A stretch of 64,000 nucleotides of DNA from Paenibacillus urinalis (GCF_028747985.1 NZ_CP118108.1:5244001-5308000), one strand, 5' to 3'; numbered from the stretch's first letter, positions 35,752 through 44,937 are shown. The notes: a model not told the origin generated them from the sequence alone. Numbers and translations: made by a program.

Positions 35752-36774
35752 CTATACTCTAGTCTTGAATAGCAAGTACACAAAGTAAGGAACCCCGATA
35801 ATAGATATAACGATACCAACCGGCAGCTCCGCCGGTGCAAAGATAGACTTGCCGATGAGATCGCCGACGACCACCATCGCCATCCCTATAAGCCCGGATA
35901 CAGGAATAACATGCCGGTGCTTAATCCCAACAAGCCTGCGGGCAATATGCGGTGCAATCAGTCCGACAAAGCCTACGCTTCCTGACACGGCTACACACGC
36001 ACTCACAATACCAACACTGAACAGGAGCAGCCATAAGCGTTCACGGTGTACACGCACACCGGCTCCCAAGGCACTGAGCTCTTCAAGCTGCATGACATCA
36101 AGCACGAGTGATTTACTCCAGATCAGCGGGATTAAAATGATCAGCCATGGCAGCATGGCAAGGATAAACTGCCAGTTCGCATTGTAAATACTGCCTGACA
36201 GCCATACTGTGGCCATCTCGAAGTCACTTGGGTTCATTTTGAGCGATACATACAAGGTCAGTGCACCGAACCCTGACGATACCGCGATCCCTACCAAAAT
36301 GAGCCGCTGCGAATCGAGTCTTCCTTTGTCCATCGTAAACAGCAGGATGAAAGCCGCCGCTATAAGTCCGCCGACAAGTCCGAACAAGGGCATCAGCATG
36401 ATGGAGCCAAAGCTCGCTCCTGTAATCGTTCCTTGGAACAAGAACATGAACAGCACGACTGCTGAGCCAGCCCCTGCGTTAATACCTAACATCCCGGGGT
36501 CAGCTAGCGGATTACGGACGATACCCTGAATAACGGCACCCGCTACCCCAAGACCAAGCCCGAGTAATACGGCAATGACAATTCGGGGCAGCCGGAAATC
36601 AAAGATTACCAGATCATGCTCTGGCGTCGGATCAATCCGAAGCAGTGTCTTGATCACCTCAGCTACCGTCATGTCAAAGGTGCCATTCGTTACACTGATA
36701 TAAGAAGCCGCTAGGATAATGAATAGCGAAACGGTAACAACCGTCCATCGCTTAAAACGAGCGGTTCTAGGCAT
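35752..36774 (-). CDS. FecCD-family siderophore ABC permease (FeuC-like)
   Basis: 340 residues, multi-span, with LPRIVIAVLLGLGLGVAGAVIQG, NPLADPGMLGINAGAG and GSVGFVGLIAPHIARR. It is the last gene of the cluster and overlaps the preceding permease gene by 8 bases, indicating coupled synthesis. Together they form the membrane channel of a ferric-siderophore importer served by the lipoprotein at 37796. No ATPase follows; in Bacillus the Feu system uses the distant ATPase YusV, and the same arrangement is inferred. Confidence 0.94.
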   Translation of the reverse strand: MPRTARFKRWTVVTVSLFIILAASYISVTNGTFDMTVAEVIKTLLRIDPTPEHDLVIFDFRLPRIVIAVLLGLGLGVAGAVIQGIVRNPLADPGMLGINAGAGSAVVLFMFLFQGTITGASFGSIMLMPLFGLVGGLIAAAFILLFTMDKGRLDSQRLILVGIAVSSGFGALTLYVSLKMNPSDFEMATVWLSGSIYNANWQFILAMLPWLIILIPLIWSKSLVLDVMQLEELSALGAGVRVHRERLWLLLFSVGIVSACVAVSGSVGFVGLIAPHIARRLVGIKHRHVIPVSGLIGMAMVVVGDLIGKSIFAPAELPVGIVISIIGVPYFVYLLFKTRV

Positions 36775-37777
36775 TGGACTTCCCTCCTCTGGTCTTGATC
36801 AGGTAGAGGAAGAATGGTACACCAAATATGGCTGTCACAACGCCAATCGGCGTCTCAAACGGAGCGTTGATAAACCGGCTCATAATATCACACCAAGCCA
36901 GGAATATGCCTCCGATTAACGCAGAGCATGGGATGACCCATTTATAATCAATACCGACAATAAACCGGGTAATGTGCGGAATGAGAAGACCGACAAATCC
37001 GATCTTACCCGCAAGCGCTACTGAAATTCCTGTCAGAATGACTACGCTGAGAATGGATAATGCCTTGACCCATTTGGTCCGTTGGCCAAGACTGGTAGCC
37101 ATCTCCTCGCCCATCGACAGAATCGTAATGGACCGTGCCAGACCCATGGCAAGCACGAGGCCGGCAATCGCGAATGGAACAATGAGCTTGATCAGCTCAG
37201 GATCCATCTGATGGAGTCTGGCATTGTACCAGAAGCTGACCGTCTGCGATACCTGAAAATAAGTAGCGGCCGCCTCGGACAGTCCACTCAAGAAGGTCCC
37301 GATGATCGTTCCGAGAATGGCCATCCTGACCGGTGTCATCCCCCTCGGCAGCAGCCATGCAAGTGAGAACACGATGCCGGCACCGATGGCAGAACCGATC
37401 AATGAATAAGCTATGTATCCTAGTGAGGATGTATTAGGAAGCAGAATCATGCAAATTGTGATTACAAATACGGAACCGTCCGATACACCCATTATGGAAG
37501 GTGAAGCCAAATAGTTTCTTGTCATCCCCTGCATCAGCGCACCGGAGACAGCTAGAAACGCACCAATTAATAATGCCCCCACGACTCGAGGGAGTCGTGA
37601 GGTTAGTATAATCTGGTGATCGATACTGTCCGAGTCGAATTGGAATAAGGCATTCCATACTTCAGACGCGTTAATATCCTTGGCACCATATAGTATCGAG
37701 ACGAGAATGGTAACAGCTATGATGACCGGAGCGACCAGGCATATGAGCAGCGGATGTACTCGTCTTTTGGATAACAT
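36767..37777 (-). CDS. FecCD-family siderophore ABC permease (FeuB-like)
   Basis: 336 residues, multi-span, with LPRVVGALLIGAFLAVSGALMQG, NYLASPSIMGVSDGS (replacing the usual NPLADPxILG) and GKIGFVGLLIPHITR. The departure SPSIMGVSDGS is shared by Feu-type permeases. It lies 18 bp after the receptor gene and overlaps the second permease. It belongs to a Fur-controlled, AraC-activated operon. Confidence 0.93.
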   Translation of the reverse strand: MLSKRRVHPLLICLVAPVIIAVTILVSILYGAKDINASEVWNALFQFDSDSIDHQIILTSRLPRVVGALLIGAFLAVSGALMQGMTRNYLASPSIMGVSDGSVFVITICMILLPNTSSLGYIAYSLIGSAIGAGIVFSLAWLLPRGMTPVRMAILGTIIGTFLSGLSEAAATYFQVSQTVSFWYNARLHQMDPELIKLIVPFAIAGLVLAMGLARSITILSMGEEMATSLGQRTKWVKALSILSVVILTGISVALAGKIGFVGLLIPHITRFIVGIDYKWVIPCSALIGGIFLAWCDIMSRFINAPFETPIGVVTAIFGVPFFLYLIKTRGGKSNA

Positions 37778-37795
37778 GGATGAATGAAAGCTCGT

Positions 37796-38827
37796 TTACT
37801 TCTTCAGCTCTGCTACAGCAGCTGTCAGGAAGTTTGTTCTGCTCCAAGCAGGTCCGCCTTCAGACAATGGATCAATGATATTGGTATATACATGTCCATC
37901 CTTGAACGCATTTGTTTTTTGAATAATCGGGTTGTTCTGGATGTCTTCGAGTGCAGTAAGTTTATCCGCGTTCTCCGCATCTGCAAATTGCAGGAAGACA
38001 TAGTCAGGATTAATCTCGGCAAACTGCTCAACCGTAATCAGCTCCTGCGCTTTGGCTGCAGCGACTGCATCTGGAACAGTCAAGCCAAGGTCAGAGTATA
38101 GCACGGGGTTAAAGAATACGTCCTGCGGGTAAACATACATCTCTCCACCACGAATACGGATCGCCATGACATTCTTGCCTTCAAGCTTCGTACCAAGCTC
38201 CGCTTTGGCTGCTTCTGCCTCTGCTTTGTAATCTTCAATGACTTTAGCTGCCTCATCCTGTTTGCCGGACAGTTCACCCATCAGGTTCAGGTTAGCTTCC
38301 CAATCCGTTGAGATATGTGACACTTGAATAAGTGGAGCGATCTTTTTCAGCTGTTCTACAACTTCTGGTTTGAATTTGGTTGTTCCCAGAATAACGTCTG
38401 GCTTCAAGGAAAGAATCGTTTCGAAGTTAGGCTCTTGCTTCGCTCCGATCGATGTTGCCCCTTCCGTAATCGAAGCGTAACGCTCAGGGAACTCGCCGCC
38501 TACTTCGATAGCACCTGTCAGCGGCACATCAAGTACAAGAGCGTCCTCCATCGCTTCCATAGCGCCCGTTACGACGATCTTCTCCACATTTGCTGGAAGA
38601 GTATACTCTTCTCCCAGATATGTAACCGTACGTGTCTCGCCTTCACTGTCTGTTTCTGTTGTATCGGTTTCTGTAGTATCCGTTTCGGCAGGCTGCTCAG
38701 AAGCAGCTGGAGTTGTCTCTGATGTGCCGCTTGCAGTCTCCGAGTCGTTCGTGTCGCTTGCCTGTCCGCATGCTGCCAGCATGACCAGCATCAGAACGAG
38801 CATGGCATAAAAGGAAATCTTTTTCAT
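37796..38827 (-). CDS. Iron-siderophore-binding lipoprotein (FeuA-like)
   Basis: 343 residues from ATG 38827, with lipobox LAAC at residues 17-20 (MLVMLAACGQ), then a Thr/Glu-rich linker of about 45 residues and the periplasmic-binding fold typical of siderophore receptors (KIVVTGAMEAMEDALVLDVPLTGAIEVG, LKPDVILGTTKF, YVFLQFADAENADKL). It hands ferric catecholate-type siderophores to the permeases that follow. A Fur box lies 36 bp upstream. GAGAGGGG serves as ribosome site. The longer frame starting at 38935 would run through the Fur box and is rejected. Confidence 0.94.
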   Translation of the reverse strand: MKKISFYAMLVLMLVMLAACGQASDTNDSETASGTSETTPAASEQPAETDTTETDTTETDSEGETRTVTYLGEEYTLPANVEKIVVTGAMEAMEDALVLDVPLTGAIEVGGEFPERYASITEGATSIGAKQEPNFETILSLKPDVILGTTKFKPEVVEQLKKIAPLIQVSHISTDWEANLNLMGELSGKQDEAAKVIEDYKAEAEAAKAELGTKLEGKNVMAIRIRGGEMYVYPQDVFFNPVLYSDLGLTVPDAVAAAKAQELITVEQFAEINPDYVFLQFADAENADKLTALEDIQNNPIIQKTNAFKDGHVYTNIIDPLSEGGPAWSRTNFLTAAVAELKK

Positions 38828-38862
38828 GAAAATAGGAACCCCTCTCTTATATCTCCATAATT

Positions 38863-38881
38863 GATAATGATTATCATTATT
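38863..38881 (-). promoter_or_regulatory. Fur box before the siderophore receptor gene
   Basis: GATAATGATTATCATTATT matches the Fur consensus almost perfectly and lies 36 bp upstream of the receptor ATG. Confidence 0.93.
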
Positions 38882-38963
38882 GAATATTATAAGAGATTTG
38901 TAAAGGTATCCATGGACATTTTCCGGTAAAGGCATGGACTGGTTCTATGTTTTTTACCAATAC

Positions 38964-39839
38964 CTAGGAAAATCGGCTGCCTAAGAAGGTTAACTCCTGC
39001 TGCTTCTTATATTCAGATGGGGAAACGCCCATCATTTTTTTAAACTTACGGCTGAAATAGAATTCATCCGGGTACCCAACCAAGTGGGCAATATCCCGCA
39101 GCTTGAGCTCTGAATCCATCATGAGCTGCTTAGCATGCTCCATCCGCGTCGTTGCAATATACTCGGTTACACTCACTCCATATTGCTTCTTGAACAGTTC
39201 ACTGTAATATTTCAAGCTGAGTCCCGCCATCCGTCCAAGCCGCTCCAGTGTCAGATTCTCATCATAGTGCTGGTCAATATACTCTTTTGTCTTCTGAAGC
39301 GTTGAGTTCGAGTCCTGCACCTCAGCCGTACGGCTCTTTGCAACCCAGTACAGGAATTCCTGAAAAATAATCTGGCTGCGGTAGCGTCCAAGTCCCTCAC
39401 CGCTGTGCCAATGACCATATATGGACTGACACATCCCTGTGAACCAGCTTGCCTCCTGACTGAGCAGCTCACTGCCTGGTTCCATAATGTAATCATCGAC
39501 AACGACAAGCGGACCCTTATTGCCCTGTTCCTGGTAGATATCATACTCTATAATCATTAAATCGAGATCCCGGCCGCAGTTGCATGTCATTTCAATACTC
39601 GCTTCCGGCACACAGGAGTACACGCAGGGCTTCTCTACTTGATATGAACAGTTGTTCATCGTAAGGGAGCCCTTTCCATCCGTGATCACTAGCAGTCTGC
39701 GTGATGCTGTACGGGTTCTCGGAAGGGACCATCTTGATCTGGTACTGACTCTTGCAATATCACGCAGTCTTACCGATGAATAATCAAGCGTCTTGCTTGC
39801 CAATTCATGATCTGCGCTATCCATCTTCCATTCATACAT
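38964..39839 (-). CDS. AraC-family regulator, Btr-like activator of siderophore uptake
   Basis: 291 residues. The C-terminal double HTH is clear (LTLERLGRMAGLSLKYYSELFKKQYG, and KLRDIAHLVGYPDEFYFSRKFKKMMG). The N-terminal 170 residues form a degenerate sensor with several Cys (NNCSYQVEKPCVYSC, TCNCGRD). In Bacillus, Btr binds the ferri-siderophore and activates feuABC; order and distance here match. The gene has its own Fur box 24 bp upstream of the ATG and a GAGGTGG site. Siderophore identity is not shown by the sequence. Confidence 0.9.
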   Translation of the reverse strand: MYEWKMDSADHELASKTLDYSSVRLRDIARVSTRSRWSLPRTRTASRRLLVITDGKGSLTMNNCSYQVEKPCVYSCVPEASIEMTCNCGRDLDLMIIEYDIYQEQGNKGPLVVVDDYIMEPGSELLSQEASWFTGMCQSIYGHWHSGEGLGRYRSQIIFQEFLYWVAKSRTAEVQDSNSTLQKTKEYIDQHYDENLTLERLGRMAGLSLKYYSELFKKQYGVSVTEYIATTRMEHAKQLMMDSELKLRDIAHLVGYPDEFYFSRKFKKMMGVSPSEYKKQQELTFLGSRFS

Positions 39840-39862
39840 GTTGGAATCACCACCTCATAAAT

Positions 39863-39881
39863 GATAATGATTATCAATATC
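39863..39881 (-). promoter_or_regulatory. Fur box before the Btr-like regulator gene
   Basis: GATAATGATTATCAATATC is a near-consensus Fur site 24 bp upstream of the start codon. Confidence 0.9.
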
Positions 39882-39962
39882 ATAAAGAGTATATCAAATT
39901 TCAAGACTTTGCAGTGATTTTTTTTGAAATATACGAAAATTCATTTTCATCCGCAGAAAAAA

Positions 39963-40003
39963 AAGACAACTTCCTCAAAAGTACTCCTGAGAAAAGTTGT
40001 CTT
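39963..40003 (-). terminator. Terminator of the siderophore esterase gene
   Basis: Ten-base arms AAGACAACTT and AAGTTGTCTT with an inner CTC/GAG pairing; the minus-strand copy runs into eight T. It separates the esterase from the Btr-like gene. Confidence 0.88.
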
Positions 40004-40011
40004 GTTGTCCG

Positions 40012-40848
40012 TTATTCGCTCGCCCAATCCGCAAATCGTAAAGCCCGATTAATCAGTACAGGCAGTATGGAGCTGTGATTCTCGTCCTCGAATTCCTTGA
40101 ATGCAGCGTGTACGCCATATTCGGATAGAGCGGAGAGCCGTTCTGCCTGCTTCTTGGCATTCTCAATCATCGGGATCTTGAAGCTCCCCTCCCGCTCGCC
40201 TACGGCCACCAGAACCCGAACCTTCAGTGACGCAAGCTCTCTGGAATTTAGCGCCTTCGTCCACGTCTCCTCCTGCACTGCAAGATAAGACTCATTCCAA
40301 TGAATAGAAGGGCTTCCGGCAATGTATGTATGAAAAGTACCCGGTCTCGCAAACAGCATTTGCAGCACGAACAAGCCTCCGAGTGAATGTCCGATGATCA
40401 TTTGCTTGCTTGCATTCACCGAATAATGCTGCTCGATTTCCGGTTTGAGCTGTTCTTCGATAAAGGACATAAATTCCCTAGCTCCGCCCTGCTCCGGGCG
40501 TTCTCTTCCTCCTGGCATTGCAGGCAGCTCTGCTTCGTTAGCCGGCATCGTCAGATCATAGTGTCTGCGCGGCGGAAACGGCGCATCCAGATCATAGCCA
40601 ATACCGACCACAATCGCTGGAACGACCCCCGTCTTCTCCCGTCTCACCGATTGAATTCGAATCATTTCCGTTGTCATTGCAAAGGTCGCATTGCCATCAA
40701 GGGTATAAATGATAGGAAAGCCTTCTGCTGGAGGCTCCTCTACTGGACAATACACACAAATTCGATAGTCATGTCCGTTAAATCGGGATCGCATGATCCA
40801 TTCTTTCGTTGCAGAAAGTGTGACCTGCTTCGCTGAAGTTGTTGCCAT
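40012..40848 (-). CDS. Ferri-siderophore trilactone esterase (BesA/IroE-like)
   Basis: 278 residues from ATG 40848 preceded by GGAGGAGGAGAGG. The alpha/beta-hydrolase has nucleophile Ser155 in IIGHSLGGLF, YTLDGNATFAM near the N-terminus typical of enterochelin esterases, and a His in DENHSS near the C-terminus. BesA and IroE cut the trilactone backbone of bacillibactin or enterobactin inside the cell to release iron. Placement next to a Btr/Feu-like cluster supports this role. -10 TATAAT lies at 40877-40882. No Fur box was found directly upstream. Confidence 0.88.
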   Translation of the reverse strand: MATTSAKQVTLSATKEWIMRSRFNGHDYRICVYCPVEEPPAEGFPIIYTLDGNATFAMTTEMIRIQSVRREKTGVVPAIVVGIGYDLDAPFPPRRHYDLTMPANEAELPAMPGGRERPEQGGAREFMSFIEEQLKPEIEQHYSVNASKQMIIGHSLGGLFVLQMLFARPGTFHTYIAGSPSIHWNESYLAVQEETWTKALNSRELASLKVRVLVAVGEREGSFKIPMIENAKKQAERLSALSEYGVHAAFKEFEDENHSSILPVLINRALRFADWASE

Positions 40849-40986
40849 ACCTCTCCTCCTCCCTACTTGCCTAGCCATTATAGAGTATTCACCCCGGACA
40901 AAACATGGACTTTTTCCGTATCAGACCTCCCCTTTTCAATCTCTGCTCGCTCTATTTAACCCGGCCTGCAGAAGTTGTAAAGAAAA

Positions 40987-41023
40987 AGCTGCTCAATACC
41001 GCCATCGGCAGCATTGAACAGCT
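40987..41023 (-). terminator. Terminator of the stalk-domain lipoprotein gene
   Basis: Eleven-base arms AGCTGCTCAAT and ATTGAACAGCT with one mismatch; on the minus strand followed by TTTTTC. Confidence 0.82.
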
Positions 41024-41050
41024 CAGTGCTCATGTTACAGTGTCGTGCTA

Positions 41051-42562
41051 TTACTTACGTTCTACGGCATACCAGCCGTCTTCAAACGTAACCGTTGCAT
41101 CCAGTGCTTCTGCAATGGAACGCAGTGGAACATAGACCATCCCATGCTCCATATAAGGTGCAGAAGGCAAGGTTACCTTCTCTCCATTGACGACAGCTTG
41201 TTTAGAGCCCAGCGTATAAGTGGATTGCGCAAGCGTCAGGTCATTCGTCACCACAATCTGATTCGAGCCTTTGGTCCATTTCACATCCGCTTCAAACTGG
41301 TCTGCAAAATAACGAAGGGCTACAAATCCGGTACCGTCGTTATTCACCAATCCGTAATACTCGTCTTCCGGATCAAGATAAGTGAACATGCTGGTCATAC
41401 CGGAGTTCAGCAGCAGCTCATGCACTGGTGCGGATCCTTCAAAATTACGAAGAATTTCGCCTGTCGTTGCTTCACCGTACATCACATCAAGAACGCCACT
41501 CGAAGTATCGACCTGATCTGCCTTGACTTCTGTTCCGTAGTTCCAGATCTCAGAGGTATTTACAAGCTTGATTTCACTGACAGGCAGTTCATCCGATGCG
41601 GGAATGGCTACCTTCAGCTCCATATCTGATTTGCGGGCATTCAGCTCGCTGTCGAAATAATAATCTACTGTAAGATTCGTATCATCGCCAAATACGGTCT
41701 TCAGCTCTGGTGTTTCATTGAACAATTTCTCAACTTCTTGATCATAATCCACAAGGAACTCATCCAGATAACCCGTGATCGCGCCATGAATCATCGCTAC
41801 CGTCGTATCCTTGGATTCCGGAGACAGGAACTCCGAAGCTCCTTCAAGGGACTCATCTTCCGCTTCGATCGCAACAAACATAACTGAGATGGCATCGTAG
41901 AGATTGCCAATGAGCTGCTTCAAGCCTTCTTCATCCTCAGCAATAGAAGTCAGGAACGGACGGATAAGCTCGACCATCTCTGTACCGCTGAGTTCCACAT
42001 GAAGCTGAGTGAGGTCAAGCTGCTCTCCATTAACTGTCTCTTGTGCCTTTGCAACCGAGATCGTGTCTGGATTAGGCAAATGCTTCACCAAGAAGCTCGC
42101 CAATTCCCAGGTTACATCCTCTACCTGCTCATAATATTCTGTCATCTCTGGTGTTTCTATCTCTTCCCCAAGCGAGAAGTAGACCGGCTTCTCTGCACCC
42201 TCAATATCAAGAGCAAACCCGGCTTTATCCATGCTGAAGAGGAATGGAATTTCATTATCCAAATAGTATACAGAGCCTGTAACCGAAGCATGATCCATAT
42301 CTTCCGATTTGGCACTGTCAATATGTACGGAAATGGAGTTCAATAGGTCTATCATTTCCTTATCTTCCGCAGTTGCATTCGCAGACGGTGTAACTTCCAG
42401 ATCGAGTGTCTGACGGGATTCCATCGGCTGATATAATTTTTCCTTGCTTCCTAGTATGGCTGAATTGACATCAAATCCACCTACTGACTGACAGCCTGTC
42501 AATACGACCAGCATCAGAATGAGCGGCGCAGCAAGCCATTTGAAAGATTTACGATTAATAAT
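41051..42562 (-). CDS. Lipoprotein with C-terminal stalk (copper amine oxidase N-like) domain, apparent ATT start
   Basis: 503 residues if translation starts at ATT 42562. The frame before the internal ATG 42514 reads I-I-N-R-K-S-F-K-W-L-A-A-P-L-I-L, then MLVVLTGCQS: a complete lipoprotein signal with lipobox LTGC. No ATG, GTG or TTG occurs between the in-frame TAA and this signal; two tandem ATT codons follow GGGGGAG by 6 and 9 bases. Starting at ATG 42514 would leave no charged N-region. The middle has no recognised family; residues near the end (VVNGEKVTLPSAPYMEHGMVYVPLRSIAEALDA, in parts) form the stalk domain common in Paenibacillus wall proteins. A mutation or sequence error at an ancestral ATG is the main alternative. 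Confidence 0.85.
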   Translation of the reverse strand: MINRKSFKWLAAPLILMLVVLTGCQSVGGFDVNSAILGSKEKLYQPMESRQTLDLEVTPSANATAEDKEMIDLLNSISVHIDSAKSEDMDHASVTGSVYYLDNEIPFLFSMDKAGFALDIEGAEKPVYFSLGEEIETPEMTEYYEQVEDVTWELASFLVKHLPNPDTISVAKAQETVNGEQLDLTQLHVELSGTEMVELIRPFLTSIAEDEEGLKQLIGNLYDAISVMFVAIEAEDESLEGASEFLSPESKDTTVAMIHGAITGYLDEFLVDYDQEVEKLFNETPELKTVFGDDTNLTVDYYFDSELNARKSDMELKVAIPASDELPVSEIKLVNTSEIWNYGTEVKADQVDTSSGVLDVMYGEATTGEILRNFEGSAPVHELLLNSGMTSMFTYLDPEDEYYGLVNNDGTGFVALRYFADQFEADVKWTKGSNQIVVTNDLTLAQSTYTLGSKQAVVNGEKVTLPSAPYMEHGMVYVPLRSIAEALDATVTFEDGWYAVERK

Positions 42563-42600
42563 ATTGCTCTCCCCCTTAAACGTTATGGACGTACTCCTTC

Positions 42601-42629
42601 ATACTATATTTAGAGGGAAAATATGTAAA
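42601..42629 (-). promoter_or_regulatory. Sigma-A promoter of the ATT-start lipoprotein
   Basis: TTTACA, 17-bp spacer, TAGTAT on the minus strand. Transcription from about 42594 leaves only 32 bases before the ATT codon, which excludes an upstream start. Confidence 0.6.
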
Positions 42630-42769
42630 CCTATTTTTTTAAAAAAATGCCTATATATCCTTGTGTATCAATTGTTGAGAAATGATGACAATAGTCGACA
42701 ATCTATCATATTCCTCTGTTTTTTCATGAAAATATTAATATTTTCGGCATGATGTAATAAAGATTCTAT

Positions 42770-42796
42770 TGCAACTTTATGTAGAACGCCGGCGTC
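42770..42796 (+). promoter_or_regulatory. ECF-sigma-like promoter of the 195-residue lipoprotein
   Basis: TGCAAC, 17-bp spacer, CGTC, resembling SigX/SigM-type promoters; the ATG is 42 bp downstream. Confidence 0.45.
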
Positions 42797-42837
42797 AGTA
42801 GAAGTATTAAATTAAATCAAAAGGAGTCGTTATACAG

Positions 42838-43425
42838 ATGAAAAAAAGCCGAATTATCCTCTATGCAGCAAGCGCCGCAGTGTTACTATGGATCACTGGA
42901 TGTAGTCAAGCAGAGACGGAGACTTCGACTCCTGATCTTCCCGACCCTGTTAATGCGACAGAAACAGCGCCAAAAACTGTTCCAGCAGAGCAGCCGGAGG
43001 CTGAAGAACAAACGATTATATTTGAAAGGTCCGCCCCCTCTGATCCCACTAAATTTCAAGAAGGTGTCTCTATAGATATGGCAGGTTATGTACAGGATTT
43101 TTTTACATTGGACATGGCGGAGACCATCCAGCGCAATATGGAAGCGATCGTCAGCAATGATTCAGAAGGCTTCTCAGAAGGAATGTCCGAGGATGCAATG
43201 GAACAAAATCTGAATTTATTAGCCTATCTGCACACGGATGGAGAAGCGATTGAGTTCCAATCTGTTGATTCAATCACTTATTTGGAGAAGGAGAAAAGAA
43301 TCCAAATTGCAGTAAGCTATGCCATTCAGATGAAAGAAGAAGTCACCTATGGATCTTTTGAATATACATTGATTCCGGAGAAGGGGACAGAAGAGGACAG
43401 GTGGATCATCGCTACCATGGACTAG
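42838..43425 (+). CDS. Lipoprotein of unknown function, 195 residues
   Basis: A signal peptide with lipobox WITGC (Cys21) is followed by an acidic/Pro linker to about residue 60. The domain beyond (DMAETIQRNMEAIVSNDSEGFSEGMSEDAMEQNLN, in parts; then VSYAIQMKEEVTYGSFEYTLIPEK) resembles small NTF2-like lipoproteins of Firmicutes, but no family is firm. AAAGGAG precedes ATG. An ECF-type promoter candidate lies upstream, as for the LRR gene on the other strand. Confidence 0.85.
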   Translation: MKKSRIILYAASAAVLLWITGCSQAETETSTPDLPDPVNATETAPKTVPAEQPEAEEQTIIFERSAPSDPTKFQEGVSIDMAGYVQDFFTLDMAETIQRNMEAIVSNDSEGFSEGMSEDAMEQNLNLLAYLHTDGEAIEFQSVDSITYLEKEKRIQIAVSYAIQMKEEVTYGSFEYTLIPEKGTEEDRWIIATMD

Positions 43426-43507
43426 AAAGTAGATCCAATGCGAACAAGCGAACCCCCATCAGAAAGATGAGGGTTCACAACAAAAGAATGAAATGGATGG
43501 CTTTTTT

Positions 43508-44881
43508 TTATTCCTTATTGAAAATGAGGGCTGTCTTCGTTTCGTTGATAAAGGCCGTATCCGCATTCAGCTGATCGGATATGAAGCGGACAGGAACGAA
43601 CAAGCTGCCATGCTGCTGCATGAGCGGGACATCATACCGTTCAATTCTGCCATTCACATCCACCTGCCTGCTTCCCTCTGCCCAGCGAATCGTTGTGTCT
43701 CCAGCCTGGATCGTCGCTTCTCTAAGATCTTGATTCCACTCAACAACTGCCCCCAGCTGTTCTGCTGCAAACCGAAGCGGTACATAGGTGCGGTTATCGC
43801 TGATATACGGGGCACTTTCCAAAGAAAATTCCATGCTGCCGGCATAGGCTGTGCTTGATCCAATGATTAAGCGCTGCAGCTCGCCTTGGGATCGTTTGTC
43901 TTTGTCATTCGCCGTTATTTTCTCAAAAATATCTAATGTATCGCTTCCTTCGCTTAAGTCCAGATAGTTGTCAGCGAGCCCCAAAGAATAGTATTCCAGC
44001 ACGTTTCCAACCTGGTTTGCCGGATAATAGATAAAGTCATGATCTGCAAGGGGCGAAATATCCCATATTCGATTGCCTGACAGCTGCAGCTCGCTGAGCT
44101 CTGCCAAATCTGCCAGTGGTGCCAGATCATAGATCTGGTTATTTGCCAGCTGGATGGACCTTAAATTCGTCAGACTTGCAAGTGGCGCTATATCGGTGAT
44201 TTCATTATTGTTCATACTGATTCCCTCAAGTGTTTCTGTCAGATGCTCAAGAGGGTACAAGTCCTCGATCTCATTATTGTCCAGCTGAACATACCGAAGG
44301 GCCGGAAGCTCAGCCAGCACCGAAATATCTGTAATTCCATTGTCGGTTGCTTCCAGCCAGCTTAATGCCTTGGCTTCTTCCAGCGCATCCAGACGGTCTA
44401 TCGGATTGCCGCTGATCAGAAGGGTGTGTAACCGAGGAAAGTTGCTGACGACCTCGATGGATGCAACTCCATTATTGCTTATGTACAGTCTTCCCAAATC
44501 CGTAAGCTCTGCTAATTCCTCAATTGAAGTAATATAGTTACTCCTTACATCGACTTCCCGCAAGGTCTTTATTTTGCTTATAGGTGCAAGATCAGATATT
44601 TCATTGCCGGACAGCCTCAGATGGGTCATATTTACCGCGTGCTCTAGTCCAGCCAGACTCTTAATTCCCAAGCTCCGCAGATCAACGACCTTCAAGGAAG
44701 TCAAATCTTCTGTCGTGAGCGGCTCATCAACCGGCTTATTAAGTATTGACTTCAGTCCATAGGATAGTGCCTCATCTTCAATAAATACTTCTTCGGTGTA
44801 CGCTGCAGCAAAGGAGGCCTGAAAGGCAACACCCATACTGATGATTAAGAAAACAAGCATTATGGCTATGTATTTCCTCAC
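43508..44881 (-). CDS. Secreted leucine-rich-repeat protein with stalk domain
   Basis: 457 residues: a signal peptide (1-26, ending AAAY), then about ten 21-22-residue LRR units of the internalin/SDS22 type (MTHLRLSGNEISDLAPISKIKTL, LRSIQLANNQIYDLAPLADL). From about residue 340 a copper-amine-oxidase-N-like stalk domain follows (YISDNRTYVPLRFAAEQLGAVVEWN; SLFVPVRFISDQLNAD). LRR domains bind proteins or polysaccharides at the wall. An ECF-type promoter lies 57 bp upstream of the ATG. A ligand cannot be proposed. Confidence 0.9.
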   Translation of the reverse strand: MRKYIAIMLVFLIISMGVAFQASFAAAYTEEVFIEDEALSYGLKSILNKPVDEPLTTEDLTSLKVVDLRSLGIKSLAGLEHAVNMTHLRLSGNEISDLAPISKIKTLREVDVRSNYITSIEELAELTDLGRLYISNNGVASIEVVSNFPRLHTLLISGNPIDRLDALEEAKALSWLEATDNGITDISVLAELPALRYVQLDNNEIEDLYPLEHLTETLEGISMNNNEITDIAPLASLTNLRSIQLANNQIYDLAPLADLAELSELQLSGNRIWDISPLADHDFIYYPANQVGNVLEYYSLGLADNYLDLSEGSDTLDIFEKITANDKDKRSQGELQRLIIGSSTAYAGSMEFSLESAPYISDNRTYVPLRFAAEQLGAVVEWNQDLREATIQAGDTTIRWAEGSRQVDVNGRIERYDVPLMQQHGSLFVPVRFISDQLNADTAFINETKTALIFNKE

Positions 44882-44937
44882 TACGCATATTCCTCCCCCT
44901 GTTTGCTTAAACTGAAAGCCAGTATCCTAACTATATG

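Noticed and set aside
38828..38935. Extended N-terminus of the siderophore receptor
   Set aside because: Runs through the Fur box and precedes a standard lipoprotein signal with its own ATG and ribosome site.
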